This document shows, piece after piece, positions 52,601-60,961 of a stretch of DNA of 64,000 nucleotides. Source of the stretch: Alkalinema pantanalense (GTDB lineage Bacteria; Cyanobacteriota; Cyanobacteriia; Leptolyngbyales; Leptolyngbyaceae). Within the stretch, counting starts at the first letter, position 1. Each line of letters opens with the position of its first letter. Where the stretch lies: assembly GCF_050753345.1 (NCBI RefSeq), contig NZ_JBLZFX010000002.1, positions 1 through 64,000 on the forward strand. Reading direction: 5' to 3'. The position numbers and the translations under genes were made by a program. The notes beneath the pieces are model-generated. The model was not told the DNA's origin, made no database searches, and was given only the letters and a program-made list of their open reading frames with translations.

Positions 52601-53263
52601 CCCAATCCCGCAACGGAAATTCAAGACCATGCGGAAAACATTGATTTGGAATTCCTGCGCCAAGACTTCTTAAAACTCATCAACTCCATGCACGGAGCTA
52701 CCGATCGCATTAAATCGATCAGTACTAGCCTCCGTACCTTCTCGCGGGCAGACCTGGAACATAAGGTTAGTGCTAACCTGCATGAAGGCATTGATAGTAC
52801 GATCCTCATTCTTAAATACCGCCTGAAGGCCAACGAGCACCGTCCTGCGATCGAAGTCCTTCAAAACTATGGAGATATTCCTGAGATTCAATGCTTTCCA
52901 GGACAAATCAACCAAGTTTTTATGAACATTATTGCTAACGCGATCGACATGTTCGATGAAATGGCACAGAAAACCACCTACAGTGACTTACAACTCAATC
53001 CACAACAGATTACGATTCAAACGAAACTAGAAGGACAAAATACTGTAGAAATTCGAATTCAGGACAATGGCAAAGGCATGAATGAAGACGTGAAAGCCAG
53101 AATTTTCGACCATTTATTTACCACCAAGGGTGTGGGCCAAGGAACGGGTCTAGGTTTGGCGATAGCGCGGCAAATTGTGGAAGAAAAGCATGGGGGGCTG
53201 CTAGCCGTAGAATCTCAGGTAGGGCAAGGATCAACCTTTGTAATTCAGCTGCCTATTGTATAA
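46637..53263 (+). CDS. trifunctional Ser/Thr kinase / AAA-type ATPase / sensor histidine kinase
   Basis: This 2208-residue signalling protein has, in order: a Ser/Thr kinase (about 28-295, IVHKDIKPANILI catalytic loop, DFS in place of DFG, GTLAYLAPEQTGRMNR), an AAA/ORC-like ATPase (about 320-620, Walker A SGIGKTA, Walker B MFLDDLQW), a long TPR-like helical region, a GAF domain (about 1395-1545), three PAS domains, and a histidine kinase (GIAHEINNPIGF acceptor, DNGKGM and GQGTGLGLAI). It is the HstK type, common in filamentous cyanobacteria. The start is GTG 46637 or ATG 46676; neither has a good ribosome-binding site. No response regulator is adjacent. Confidence 0.9.
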   Translation: MSQPIRITAAIKPMLCPTPISDDLLPQVFGYTLGELLYLGTRTAVYRALKAEGSEPVVIKVLRREYPSFNELVQFCNQYTITKNLAIPGIAKPLSLESVGRCYALIMEDNGEISLEKYIQQSGLEISEVLTIGLQITDILHGLCQHQIVHKDIKPANILIHPESKQVKLIDFSIASLLPKETQTLLNPNSLEGTLAYLAPEQTGRMNRAIDYRTDFYAFGVTLYQLLTGRLPFNSDDPLELVHCHIAQQPIPVHQVNPDIPVMVAKIVAKLMAKNAEDRYQSALGLKHDLKHCLEQWNQTGTIPEFSLGQRDISDRFTIPEKLYGREAEVETLLNAFERVSQGATELMLVAGFSGIGKTAIVNEVHKPITRQNGYFIKGKFDQFNRNIPLSAFVQALRDLMGQLLSESDRQLQTWKTQILNALGDNGQVMIEVIPELERIIGAQPPAPELSGTAAQNRFNLLFQRFIQVFTTPEHPLVMFLDDLQWADSASLNLMQVLMTEASLGYLLLIGAYRDNEVFAAHPLMLTLDTIQKAGEMVNTIALQPLSQNSLNQLITDTLHCAEPLAEPLTELVMQKTQGNPFFTTQFLKTLHQDKLINFDAAAGHWQCDIAQVRDAALTDDVVEFMALQLQKLPEATQEILKLAACIGAQFDLETLAIVGEQSKTAVAATLWQALHEGLIIPVTQVYRFFQSIDLEQFDQQNSQTPVNPGYRFLHDRIQQAAYSLIATDQKQNIHLKMGQTLLGEASPQEREERLFAIVNHLNLGSTIITSPQERETLANLNLAAGRKAKTATAYQAAIAYFEQGIQLLPQDSWQTHYDLSLALHEEITESSYLNTQYREMERWAMIALKHARTQIDTTRVQKTRILSSTSEGKLLEGIQLGLQVLRELGFEFPEHPTQTEIGQAFSVTRSLWNERSLNRLLDLPPMQNPQILAAMEILSILVSPAYKAAPSIMPLLIFKQVELSIQFGNCPVSVFSYADYGLILCGIIGDIENGYEFGALALKLLEQLQIPSLQCRSFYIVNQYIKHWKSSLSESLPKLQETYQRGLETGDLDIACLSAVDYCYGTYLAGQELANLLKTTDTYRQAIQQQQQIAPLHFQEISQQMLLNLLGKAEVPYILTGTIFSQERLLDLQTTNQRGALFRWHLNQTILYYLFEQQTRAAQNSATTAQYLDGVVATFAIPVYFLFDALIQCAQYTSAEPEVRPSILQRIQQHQDQLRNWATFAPMNHQHRWELVAAEHYQILGNKTEAIEYYDRAIASAKENGFIQDEALANELAAKFYLNWGKDKVAAGYLQEAYYCYARWGAQAKVADLEIRYPHLLHPILEPPDPSTHRLNPLMTIAPVNVTVHSHYRKSSSSSINQTLDFTAILRASQALSSSIQLEELLNHLTQIILQNSGADRCALILPNPSEEWQVRAIATAEHTHLCTEELTNHPLLPIKLIQYVKNTQALVVIDNLETDLPVIGDYLRQHQPKSVLCLPMLNQGHFTGILLLENQATSGTFTQERVSVLNLLCTQAAISLENARLYTLEQQKSDQLKASELRLKAIFEQATDAILLLNQDGFIDCNQAALDLFQYTEKSQLLNIYPSAISPEFQPDGISSQEKEALILAKSLEIGHLRFEWLHQRPNGQHFFAEVTLTAIPYDNDTILHCLVRDISDRKKLEREQQQFIDILDATPDFVGLASAQGQILWHNKSFCEFRPDLFNPSNPKHISECHPQWTNQIIREQGLPIAIQQGSWSGEVVLLDTHNQEVPVSQVIIAHKSESGEVQNFSTIMRDISDRKAAEAASKAFQEKLTFLIQKTPIGIIEWNTEFQVMSWNPSAEKIFGYTAEEMLGQHANQIVPECDRPHVALVMQALLEQEGGFFSLNQNIRKDQTLITCEWINTPLRDTQDNAIGIFSMIQDVSDRIAAEATIRQKSQALEQTLQELQNTQLQMVQSEKMASLGNLVAGIAHEINNPIGFLNGSITNGKDYLKDLLEHLNLYQTHYPNPATEIQDHAENIDLEFLRQDFLKLINSMHGATDRIKSISTSLRTFSRADLEHKVSANLHEGIDSTILILKYRLKANEHRPAIEVLQNYGDIPEIQCFPGQINQVFMNIIANAIDMFDEMAQKTTYSDLQLNPQQITIQTKLEGQNTVEIRIQDNGKGMNEDVKARIFDHLFTTKGVGQGTGLGLAIARQIVEEKHGGLLAVESQVGQGSTFVIQLPIV

Positions 53264-53394
53264 TCCAACTTCTGTATGATCCAACTCCTATATGATCCAA
53301 CTACCACCCTTCTGCCCTCGATGAATCCCTAGTACACCGGGATAAACCCTATGCACTAGAGATATTCATTGCGACTACTAGCTCATTTTCACTA

Positions 53395-56300
53395 CTAACT
53401 CAGCGCAGTTACGATCGCCGAAGCCTCCTCACCATTGATCCGCCACAACGCTCGACTGGCCTCCTGCCGCACGAGGGATAATTCCCCTTTGCACGCTGCA
53501 ATCAATGCCGGAACCGCTTCCTTCGCCTCTGCCCCGATCGCGCCTAGGGCATAGGCTGCCACCCACCGCACCTGCCAATCCTCATCCTGCAAACAGCGGG
53601 TCAGGGCTGGTACCGCAATTTTGGCATTGGATTCAAAACTGGCCAGCACCCAAGCGGCACTACTGCGCACATGGGGCACCTTGGATTCCAACGCACTAAT
53701 CAATGCAGGAATCGCAACAGTCCCAATTTTTCCAAGCGCCGCGATCGCTTCTCCGGAAATGCGGCGATCGGAATCCCGAATCCGCTCCACCAACGCCGGG
53801 ATTGCACTGCGAGCTTCAGCACCAATCTGACCTACGGCTCTAATCGCTTCCTGGCGCACTTGCCAATGATCATCCTGGAAGGCTTTGACCAATCCCGGCA
53901 ACACCGGTTTCGCCGCCCCCCCCAAATCACTCAGTTCGCGAATCGCCCGTAACCGACTGTCTAATAATTCATCCTGCAATCTAGGCGCGAGTCGTGCCAG
54001 CCGTTGCTCCACCTGCGCCCGCCGCAACAACTCCGCACTCAAGCCCACACGCCGACCCAATTCATCCAGAATAAACTCTGGGATATCCATATCCACACCA
54101 CGGGAGAGACAACAATCCCGCAACGCTAAGAGAAATCCTTGGATACTTTCTGGCGCACCGGGCATCGCGTCTGCTTGCAGCAATAAGTCAGCCCATAAAT
54201 AGGCTTCGTTGCCATACAATTCGACTAAATGTAATGCAGCCAAACATTCCGCTAAGGGATCAAGGGCAAAGCAGATTTGATCCTGGGCTGGGCCAACGGT
54301 GTGTAGAATGCGTAAGCGTTTTTCCAAATGTTTGAGCCGAGCTTTGGCCGTTTCACTATCCACCCCTAACTGCGTTTCCAATTCCATCAAAATGGTTTCT
54401 CGCCTTGCAGGAGCCGGACGGAAGGATTGCTTTAAGCATTCCCAAGCAATAATTTTGCTGTCTTGGTGAATGGTGGGATTATCCGGTTCATCTTCGTTGT
54501 GGTTACGGTTGAGTTCGTTTAAGTAACTCAGCATTAAATCGGGAATATTATCCGGCAGATTTTCTTCCCGATCGTGATCTTTAGTCGAAATCATTTGCTC
54601 AGCGTAGAGTTTCGCCAGCAAGACGGTGATATTGCGCTGCCCCACCATTTTGGACAATTGGCTACAGGCATCGAAGTATTCTGAATCCTTAAACAATTCC
54701 CGTTTATTACATTGGGTCAGATAGGCTTCTAGGAAAGACGAGAGGCGATTGCCTTCAATCCGCATTGGACGTACGATCGTCTTCGGCACGCCATCCAGCG
54801 TTTCCTCTACCCGCGACGTCACAATCAGCGCATTGGCCGGAAAATCAGGATGGCCGGGACGAATCTCCTGCCGCGTCGCCTCACTCAGTTCCGACAGGCG
54901 ATCGACAATCACTAAAATTCGGCGTTGGCGCAATAACTTTTCAATAAACTCATCGGACAGGGGTTCCGCCGAATCCACCAGCGCCTGCAACTGCCCCCGA
55001 ATCGCCTCCCGGAAGGGATCCTTATCCTCCGGCACTTTAAAATCTAGTTCCTGTTCCAGCAATACTGGAATCATGCGATGGCGGCAGAGGCGCTGCTCTT
55101 TTTGCTCAGCCATGGCCCACTTCGCCATATTGCAAGCCAAACTGGTTTTGCCAATCCCCCCTTCCCCCCAAATCAGCAAGCACTGCCGCCCATCCCAAAA
55201 AGTAGAATGCATATCCTGACTAGTCAGTTCTGCGAACGTATTCCCTTGCATGACGACTGGGATGGGAATGTAAACCGCGCGATCGCTGACGGTCGTCTTG
55301 TGGGCAAAGGCATCCCGTGCGATCGGCACTTGTTGTTCGACCCAAGCATCCAGAACCCGAGGATGGTAATGAAACCAACCCATGAACATGACAAACCGCA
55401 GGGGGACTTTAATCGTATTGCCGAGGGGCGTGGGCAGTTCAAAATCCGTATAGGGTTTGAGCAAATCATTGAGCTTGAGTAGCCACAGCGGACGCACCAG
55501 TAAAATGAAGACCCAAAAGGCAGGGGTCGCTAGCACATACAGCCCAATTAGGGCGATCGCGGGATTGTCCTTAGACCAATCCAACGTGCGCTCAAACAGT
55601 TGCGAATCTTTAGTGGATTTCAACACGGTGAGCGATCGTTTCACCGCGACGATGACTTCATCATTGAAGCCGTTACTGGGATCCTCCAAAATCGGCAAGG
55701 TCTTTTCCAACGACTCCATGGCATCAGTGAGATCTGCGCGGGAAAGCTGCGTTGCCTGATCCTGTAACCCCCCAGCAATTCTGGCCAGCGCTGCCGCCGC
55801 ACTCAACCGCACGCCCATATTAGTATCTTTGAGCGTCTCGGTCAGGGCGGGCACTGCCAACTGGGATTCATAGCCAATCCGTCCCAAAGCAGCAGCAGCA
55901 TTTAACCGCACGTCTTTATCTGCATCGGCCAAAACTTTCATCAAGTCGGGGACAGCGGGGGCTGCGGCTTCCCTCATGCGACCTAAGGAGAGAGCCGCAA
56001 AGGATCGCAATTCTCGATCGTTGCCCTGCAACAACTTGACCAGCTCTTCCACCGAGCCGCCTGCTTCTTCCCCAATACGGCCTAGGGCGGTAATGGCACT
56101 AAGGCGAATGTCCTTATCGGGATCGTGCAACGCTTGGCTGAGGGCAGGTACAGCAGTCTTGGCCTCAGGCCCCAGACGCCCCAAGGCAGTAATGGCACTT
56201 TGCCTGACCCCTTCATCATCATCAGCGAGGGCTTCAACCAATTTAGGAACTGCATTCTTAGCGTCACTGCCTAGGCCAGACAGGGCCGCGATCGCATTAG

Positions 56301-56844
56301 ACTTGACCCCTTGACTGGAATCTTCCAACGCCTCAAGCAAGGCCGGTACGGCAGACTTAGCTGCGGATCCCATGCGGCTGAGGGCATTGGCTGCACTAAT
56401 CCGAACCCCTTCGTTGGGATCCTTCAGAACCACAATCAATTCAGGAATGGATGCCTTAGCTTTTGGGCCAATCTCACCCAAGGTGCGCGCAGCTTGACTC
56501 CGAATTTCTGCATTGCGATCGCTGAGAGCTTCGCTGAGGGCCGGAACGGCTAATTCTGCGTCGGAGCCTAGTTCGGAGAGCGTTGCGATCGCCGCTAGGC
56601 GATTTTTCAGGGGGGCTTTGCGATTCTCGATCACTTCCAGCAGTGGCTCAATGGCAGCAGAACCCGCTTGTTGCAACATTTGTACGGCTTTGTCCCGCTT
56701 AGCCTCATTCGTCAGTTTTTGCACCTCTGCCACCAGTCGGGCACTGGCCCAGGCCGGGGGCGAAGTCACCAGCGCAATGGGCATGATGCACCAGGCACTC
56801 AGTTGCATTACCCAGAATAGCGATCGCAGATTGGAAGTAGCCAT
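53395..56844 (-). CDS. membrane-spanning HEAT repeat - NACHT-like NTPase - HEAT repeat protein
   Basis: This 1149-residue protein has four zones. Residues 1-35 look like a signal peptide or anchor (ending AWASA). Residues 36-360 are HEAT/PBS-type repeats with a regular 33-residue period (AVPAL-type starts at 99, 132, 165, 198, 231, 264, 297 and 330). A membrane helix lies at about 428-451 (LIGLYVLATPAFWVFILLV). Then comes a NACHT/STAND-like NTPase with Walker A GEGGIGKTS (560-568) and Walker B LVIVDR (645). From about 985 to the end there are six more HEAT repeats. I infer periplasmic sensor repeats and a cytoplasmic ATPase with effector or scaffold repeats. Function is unknown. Confidence 0.85.
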   Translation of the reverse strand: MATSNLRSLFWVMQLSAWCIMPIALVTSPPAWASARLVAEVQKLTNEAKRDKAVQMLQQAGSAAIEPLLEVIENRKAPLKNRLAAIATLSELGSDAELAVPALSEALSDRNAEIRSQAARTLGEIGPKAKASIPELIVVLKDPNEGVRISAANALSRMGSAAKSAVPALLEALEDSSQGVKSNAIAALSGLGSDAKNAVPKLVEALADDDEGVRQSAITALGRLGPEAKTAVPALSQALHDPDKDIRLSAITALGRIGEEAGGSVEELVKLLQGNDRELRSFAALSLGRMREAAAPAVPDLMKVLADADKDVRLNAAAALGRIGYESQLAVPALTETLKDTNMGVRLSAAAALARIAGGLQDQATQLSRADLTDAMESLEKTLPILEDPSNGFNDEVIVAVKRSLTVLKSTKDSQLFERTLDWSKDNPAIALIGLYVLATPAFWVFILLVRPLWLLKLNDLLKPYTDFELPTPLGNTIKVPLRFVMFMGWFHYHPRVLDAWVEQQVPIARDAFAHKTTVSDRAVYIPIPVVMQGNTFAELTSQDMHSTFWDGRQCLLIWGEGGIGKTSLACNMAKWAMAEQKEQRLCRHRMIPVLLEQELDFKVPEDKDPFREAIRGQLQALVDSAEPLSDEFIEKLLRQRRILVIVDRLSELSEATRQEIRPGHPDFPANALIVTSRVEETLDGVPKTIVRPMRIEGNRLSSFLEAYLTQCNKRELFKDSEYFDACSQLSKMVGQRNITVLLAKLYAEQMISTKDHDREENLPDNIPDLMLSYLNELNRNHNEDEPDNPTIHQDSKIIAWECLKQSFRPAPARRETILMELETQLGVDSETAKARLKHLEKRLRILHTVGPAQDQICFALDPLAECLAALHLVELYGNEAYLWADLLLQADAMPGAPESIQGFLLALRDCCLSRGVDMDIPEFILDELGRRVGLSAELLRRAQVEQRLARLAPRLQDELLDSRLRAIRELSDLGGAAKPVLPGLVKAFQDDHWQVRQEAIRAVGQIGAEARSAIPALVERIRDSDRRISGEAIAALGKIGTVAIPALISALESKVPHVRSSAAWVLASFESNAKIAVPALTRCLQDEDWQVRWVAAYALGAIGAEAKEAVPALIAACKGELSLVRQEASRALWRINGEEASAIVTALS

Positions 56845-57269
56845 AGCACCCGCAGGAAAATCAACGTTGTGAGGAAAAAACGTTTAGCAGGGTGCCCTCT
56901 AAAAACTGGAGTCCATCCTAATGGCTACCCACAACCAGCATGCCAGGGTCCCCAGACAGAGTAACTCTTGATCGGTGGATCCACTTTCAAGCGTGATTGA
57001 ACTAGTCGAACTAGGAAGGCATGACGATACGCGGAACAAAAGAACGGTAGTGAGATGTAGATGACGAAGCCTTAGAGAGGCAACCCTGCTTGGCCTAGGA
57101 TGCCCAATGAGGGAAACCACCGAACAGGCGATCGCAAAATTTTCAAACCCTCGCACAATTACGGGGGCCGCAGTCCATTATTTTCTGCAAGCCGCTATTT
57201 TCTCAAGCCACTATTTTCTGCAATCTGCAAGCCGCTATTTTCTGCAAGCCGCCAGCCTCCGCCCCACCC
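56845..57269. other. gene-free region upstream of the HEAT/NACHT gene
   Basis: No gene is seen. It contains the promoter side of the HEAT/NACHT gene and a CTATTTTCTGCAAGCC repeat cluster at 57181-57254, next to the end of the convergent-side histidine kinase. Confidence 0.55.
57181..57254. repeat. imperfect direct repeats (GCAAGCCGCTATTTTCT)
   Basis: The motif GCAAGCCGCTATTTTCT occurs in full twice (57187 and 57227) with a variant CAAGCCACTATTTTCT between and a partial copy at the end. It lies immediately downstream of the histidine-kinase stop. Confidence 0.65.
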
Positions 57270-59471
57270 TCAAATCTCTGCATGGATCGGAATTTGAATC
57301 ACAAACTCAGTACCCACCCCAGGCGTTGAGCAGCATTTGAGATACCCTTTGTGCTTTTCTGTGACAATTTGATAGCTGATGGACATCCCCATGCCAGTCC
57401 CCCGGCCCACGGGTTTAGTCGTAAAGAAGGGATCGAAAATACGTTGCTGAATCTCGTTGGGAATGCCGCTGCCTGTATCCGAGATCGCAATTTCTACCCA
57501 GTTCGATCGAATCACTGATGTACGGATTGTAATCCGCCCCATGATTGCAAAATTCTGCAGCGGTTTATCTTCGATCGCATCGATCGCATTCGCAATCACA
57601 TTCATAAAAACCTGATTAAGTTGCCCCGCATAGCATTCCACAGGAGGCAATATCCCGTAGTCCCGTACCACCTCAATTCCTTTACGTTGGCCTTGGGGCT
57701 TGAGGCGATGGCTTAAAATCATCAGTGTGCTGTCAATTCCGTCGTGAATATCTACGGTTTTCACATCCGCTTCATCCAACCGCGAAAAGCTGCGGAGGGA
57801 TTGGACAATTTCGCGAATTCTTTCGGTGCCGGTTCGCATCGACGTTAATAACTTCGGCAAATCATCCCTCAGAAAATCTAAATCATTGTCTATTCTGGTC
57901 TCTACGATCGATACTGTGGGATTCGGATATTGTGCTTCATATACAGCCAACACCTCAAGTAAATTCTGCACGTAATGATGGGCATGAATCAGGTTCCCAT
58001 GGATAAAGTTAACAGGATTATTAATCTCATGGGCAATCCCCGCAACCAGTTGCCCCAAACTTGACATTTTTTCTGCCTGCACCATTTGAGTCTGTGTGCT
58101 TTGCAATTCTTGTAGGGTGTGCTCTAGATGAATAGTCTTTTCCTGTAAAGCTTGAGTGCGTTCCTCAACCTTTTGTTCTAAGGTTTGACTATATTTTTCA
58201 AGTTGTTGCGTTCGTTCTTGAACTTTCTGTTCTAGCGTTTGATTATAGTCCTCAAGAGCATTCCGGGCATTATGTTGTTCCTGTAGTAATTCCTGTACCC
58301 GTTGAAGTAATTGATTAAAAGATTGGGATAACACCCCGACTTCATGGGTATTGTTTGCAGCCGCAGCTTGGAGGGTGAAATCTGCTTTTTCTGTAGCTTG
58401 TTGGGCTACGGAGGCCAAGTGATTTAACGGAGCCGCGATCGTTCGGGAAAACTGAACAATTCCAGCCGTCACAGCAATGCTTAGCCCCAGGAAAAACCAG
58501 GTAAACATGGAAGCGACTTGATACCCGGCGGCCTGAGTTTGCGTCAGTTTCACCGAGGTCACCGTCACCCAATTGGTATCCGGAATGGTCGTCAGCGCAT
58601 ATTGACGATCGCCCGCAGCCCAATACACTGAATAATGATCTTCAAAGGACAACCGATCGGATAGAACAGCCCCATTTGCTAAATGACGCACCTGTTTAAG
58701 CAGTTCCGCTTGGTCAGGAATCTCTTGAGAACTACTAATCCCCTTAGGCCGCACCGTTGCAATGACCGTAGGCTGCGCTCCAATCGCAATCAGTTGAAGC
58801 TGCTCAGAACCTAGCAGTTGAAGATTTTGGACATCCTTTTTCAAATATTCCAATTGAGCTGCATCATAGCCTCCCTTCAGAATGCCCGAGAAAACTTTGG
58901 TTTGTGGATCATAGATAGCTGTCACGATTTCGATCGTCACCTTTTGGCTGGACTGATCAAATTTAGGAATCCCTATCCAATGTTCTTTGTGCTTGCCGTT
59001 CTGCCACCAAGCTTCATCACTTTGCACAAAGTCGCTAGTTGGCTGGCTATAGGCCACATTGAAGCCATTGCGCTCTGTAATAAAAATTTCAGCAAATTGA
59101 CTACTCTCAGCACTATCTTTTAAGTACTGGTTTAGGGATAGATTCGGCTGGATTAACTTTGTCTGGCGAAATTGGGTTTCAACCTGTGCAATGGGTAACT
59201 TGGGAAGATCCATCGCTTCCGTCTGCAAAGCCCCCGATTTTACACTATCCATCACTAAGGGATTCGCCGTAATTGTCTTCAGTAAAGCTAGTTTACTTTC
59301 TAAATCTCGATGGGTTAATTCTGAGATTGTACCGGATAGGGATTTGAGTCTGGTCTCCGCTTGTTGGGCTGCCCGCTGGTAGGTCAAGCCCCACACCATC
59401 ATTCCTGCAAGTCCGATCGGTAGGAGGCTCATGGGTAAAAAGGTGACCAGCAACTTTTTCTGGAGAGACAT
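57270..59471 (-). CDS. transmembrane sensor histidine kinase with Cache domain
   Basis: From ATG 59471 the protein has 733 residues. Helix 1 (about 8-28) and helix 2 (about 305-330) flank an extracytoplasmic Cache-type sensor. A HAMP domain follows (TIAAPLNHLASVAQQAT). Then comes a coiled coil containing a duplicated segment (YNQTLEQKVQERTQQLE and YSQTLEQKVEERTQALQ), the acceptor in GIAHEINNPVNFIHGN, and the HATPase with NQVFMNVIANAIDAI, DTGSGIP and GTGMGMS. It resembles the PilJ-type kinase at 23.4 kb from the acceptor helix on. GGGAGAAGG eight bases upstream of ATG 59471 decides the start. No response regulator is nearby. Confidence 0.87.
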   Translation of the reverse strand: MSLQKKLLVTFLPMSLLPIGLAGMMVWGLTYQRAAQQAETRLKSLSGTISELTHRDLESKLALLKTITANPLVMDSVKSGALQTEAMDLPKLPIAQVETQFRQTKLIQPNLSLNQYLKDSAESSQFAEIFITERNGFNVAYSQPTSDFVQSDEAWWQNGKHKEHWIGIPKFDQSSQKVTIEIVTAIYDPQTKVFSGILKGGYDAAQLEYLKKDVQNLQLLGSEQLQLIAIGAQPTVIATVRPKGISSSQEIPDQAELLKQVRHLANGAVLSDRLSFEDHYSVYWAAGDRQYALTTIPDTNWVTVTSVKLTQTQAAGYQVASMFTWFFLGLSIAVTAGIVQFSRTIAAPLNHLASVAQQATEKADFTLQAAAANNTHEVGVLSQSFNQLLQRVQELLQEQHNARNALEDYNQTLEQKVQERTQQLEKYSQTLEQKVEERTQALQEKTIHLEHTLQELQSTQTQMVQAEKMSSLGQLVAGIAHEINNPVNFIHGNLIHAHHYVQNLLEVLAVYEAQYPNPTVSIVETRIDNDLDFLRDDLPKLLTSMRTGTERIREIVQSLRSFSRLDEADVKTVDIHDGIDSTLMILSHRLKPQGQRKGIEVVRDYGILPPVECYAGQLNQVFMNVIANAIDAIEDKPLQNFAIMGRITIRTSVIRSNWVEIAISDTGSGIPNEIQQRIFDPFFTTKPVGRGTGMGMSISYQIVTEKHKGYLKCCSTPGVGTEFVIQIPIHAEI

Positions 59472-59960
59472 GGCCGCTGCCTTCTCCCTACCTTCGAAGT
59501 GCAAATGCCGAAATTTCATAGGTGATAAAACCAATGCCCCAGGCAAAATATTAACTAGTCAAATTCCACTAAATGGAACATATCTACTCTGGTTAAGTGT
59601 TGCATAGAACCAGTTATCCCTAGCCCAACGGTCGATCGATGGACTTGCAACAACGGTGGGGAGACACCTAATAGGGAAGGTAGAGCAAGAAACACCATAT
59701 ATTGCCAGAGTGCCCTGATGGGAGGCAAAACTATCTAAATCTTGATGAATCTCAATATCAGCCCTTCAGTCGGCAGACAGTCACAGGGCCAGTCTTCCCC
59801 CATCATCATCCAGCTTTGGTCACAGCTATCCACTATTGCAAAGACAACTGTTGTAAAGACAACTGTTGTAAAGACAACTGTTGCAAAAACAAAAGAAGTG
59901 CCACCCGAAAACAAGTGACACCACCCAATATCATTTGATTGTGAAATGACTGATCGCGCC
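59472..59960. other. gene-free region between the histidine kinase and CIA30 genes
   Basis: It contains a 15-bp tandem repeat at 59840-59884. A 78-codon frame on the plus strand at 59702-59938, starting with TTG, would place CKDNC units in tandem, but it has no start signal and no family match. Confidence 0.55.
59840..59884 (+). repeat. 3 x 15-bp tandem repeat with internal palindrome
   Basis: The unit is AAAGACAACTGTTGT, three copies, with the last one ending in C. Each contains the palindrome ACAACTGTTGT. The 15-bp period keeps one reading frame open as Cys-Lys-Asp-Asn-Cys repeats. Confidence 0.85.
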
Positions 59961-60641
59961 TCAATAGGCAGTAATAGAAGAAATCACTAAATGAAACTGT
60001 CCGGGAGTAAATTTTGGATTGAGTTGGCCGTCATATTCAAATTTACTCAGCATCAATTGCAACGATCGAATTTGACTCGGGTCGATCGGGGCTGTATTTT
60101 GCAGCGTCTTAGCCCGAAATACCGGAATCATTTCTGCAAAGGGAATGCGGATTGTCATCCATTCGTTGGGCTGGGTATCAAAAGCATAGGCATAGGCGAT
60201 CGTGTCCCAGCCCATATCACTACGGGCAAGGAATTTGTAACGATTGCCATCACCCTTTAACCGCAGTTCTAGCCCTTGATAATTAGCCAAATTCAACGGA
60301 GCCTCAAAGTTGCGCGTGCGCACCGAAGCAAACCCACCGGAATTGGCTGTGGAAACATTGCCCGTAAACAGCGCTCCCTCGATCGTCCGAATCAACGAAC
60401 TAGCGCTGACACCCCCCATCACCACATCATCCACCGGGCCCCAAGTTTGCGGCAGATTGTCGATCGTCGTGAAATCAAACACCACAGCCTGCCCGGAGGT
60501 CACGCGGGTCACTTGCGGTTGGGGAACGGGTAAATTGGGTTGAAACATTTTTTGCATCCAACTGACGATCGGAATGACTTCAAAGTAATCCAGCGTCTTG
60601 ACCAAGCGACCTAAATTTTCCAAGGGATTGGGTTGAGACAT
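59961..60641 (-). CDS. CIA30 family protein
   Basis: This 226-residue protein has a CIA30-type galactose-binding-like beta domain: FDFTTIDNLPQTWGPVDDVVMGGVSAS, then TANSGGFASVRTRNF, YQGLELRLKGDGNRYKF, and PNEWMTIRIPFAEMIPVFRA. CIA30 proteins assist complex I assembly in mitochondria; bacterial members have unclear function, and cyanobacterial ones are often annotated NADH:ubiquinone oxidoreductase intermediate-associated. The first 40 residues are an additional N-terminal region. The start ATG is at 60641. It diverges from cruF. Confidence 0.85.
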   Translation of the reverse strand: MSQPNPLENLGRLVKTLDYFEVIPIVSWMQKMFQPNLPVPQPQVTRVTSGQAVVFDFTTIDNLPQTWGPVDDVVMGGVSASSLIRTIEGALFTGNVSTANSGGFASVRTRNFEAPLNLANYQGLELRLKGDGNRYKFLARSDMGWDTIAYAYAFDTQPNEWMTIRIPFAEMIPVFRAKTLQNTAPIDPSQIRSLQLMLSKFEYDGQLNPKFTPGQFHLVISSITAY

Positions 60642-60961
60642 CGGGGTTACTCAGCAAACTGAGCGTAATGAACGGTTACACGGAGCCAGTAGATCCTATT
60701 CTAAGGATTTATCCCTTCCCCTGCCGCGAGCTATTGGCTGGATCATGCCTGTGGATCATCCTTCGCTTCCCAACAACCGAGTTCGATCGATTTAGGGGAG
60801 AATTTCAGGAACCGTCGTCAGTTTTGTTACTTTTTTTCATAAAGATTCGTAAACTAAGAATCAGTCTATAAATTTATACTTTTTATCTGATTATCTTTGT
60901 CTGATGACCTTGGTCCATTTCTTGAAGTCCATTTATCTAAGTCCATCCGTTGAGTACATCT
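60642..60961. other. gene-free divergent region between CIA30 and cruF
   Basis: No coding signal is visible. The last 150 bases before cruF are AT-rich and are expected to hold its promoter, but no clear -35/-10 pair stands out. Confidence 0.5.

Noticed and set aside
57100..57340. Two overlapping plus-strand frames (SRYFLKPLFSA repeats) downstream of the histidine kinase
   Set aside because: They arise from the nucleotide repeat GCAAGCCGCTATTTTCT and overlap the kinase gene end.
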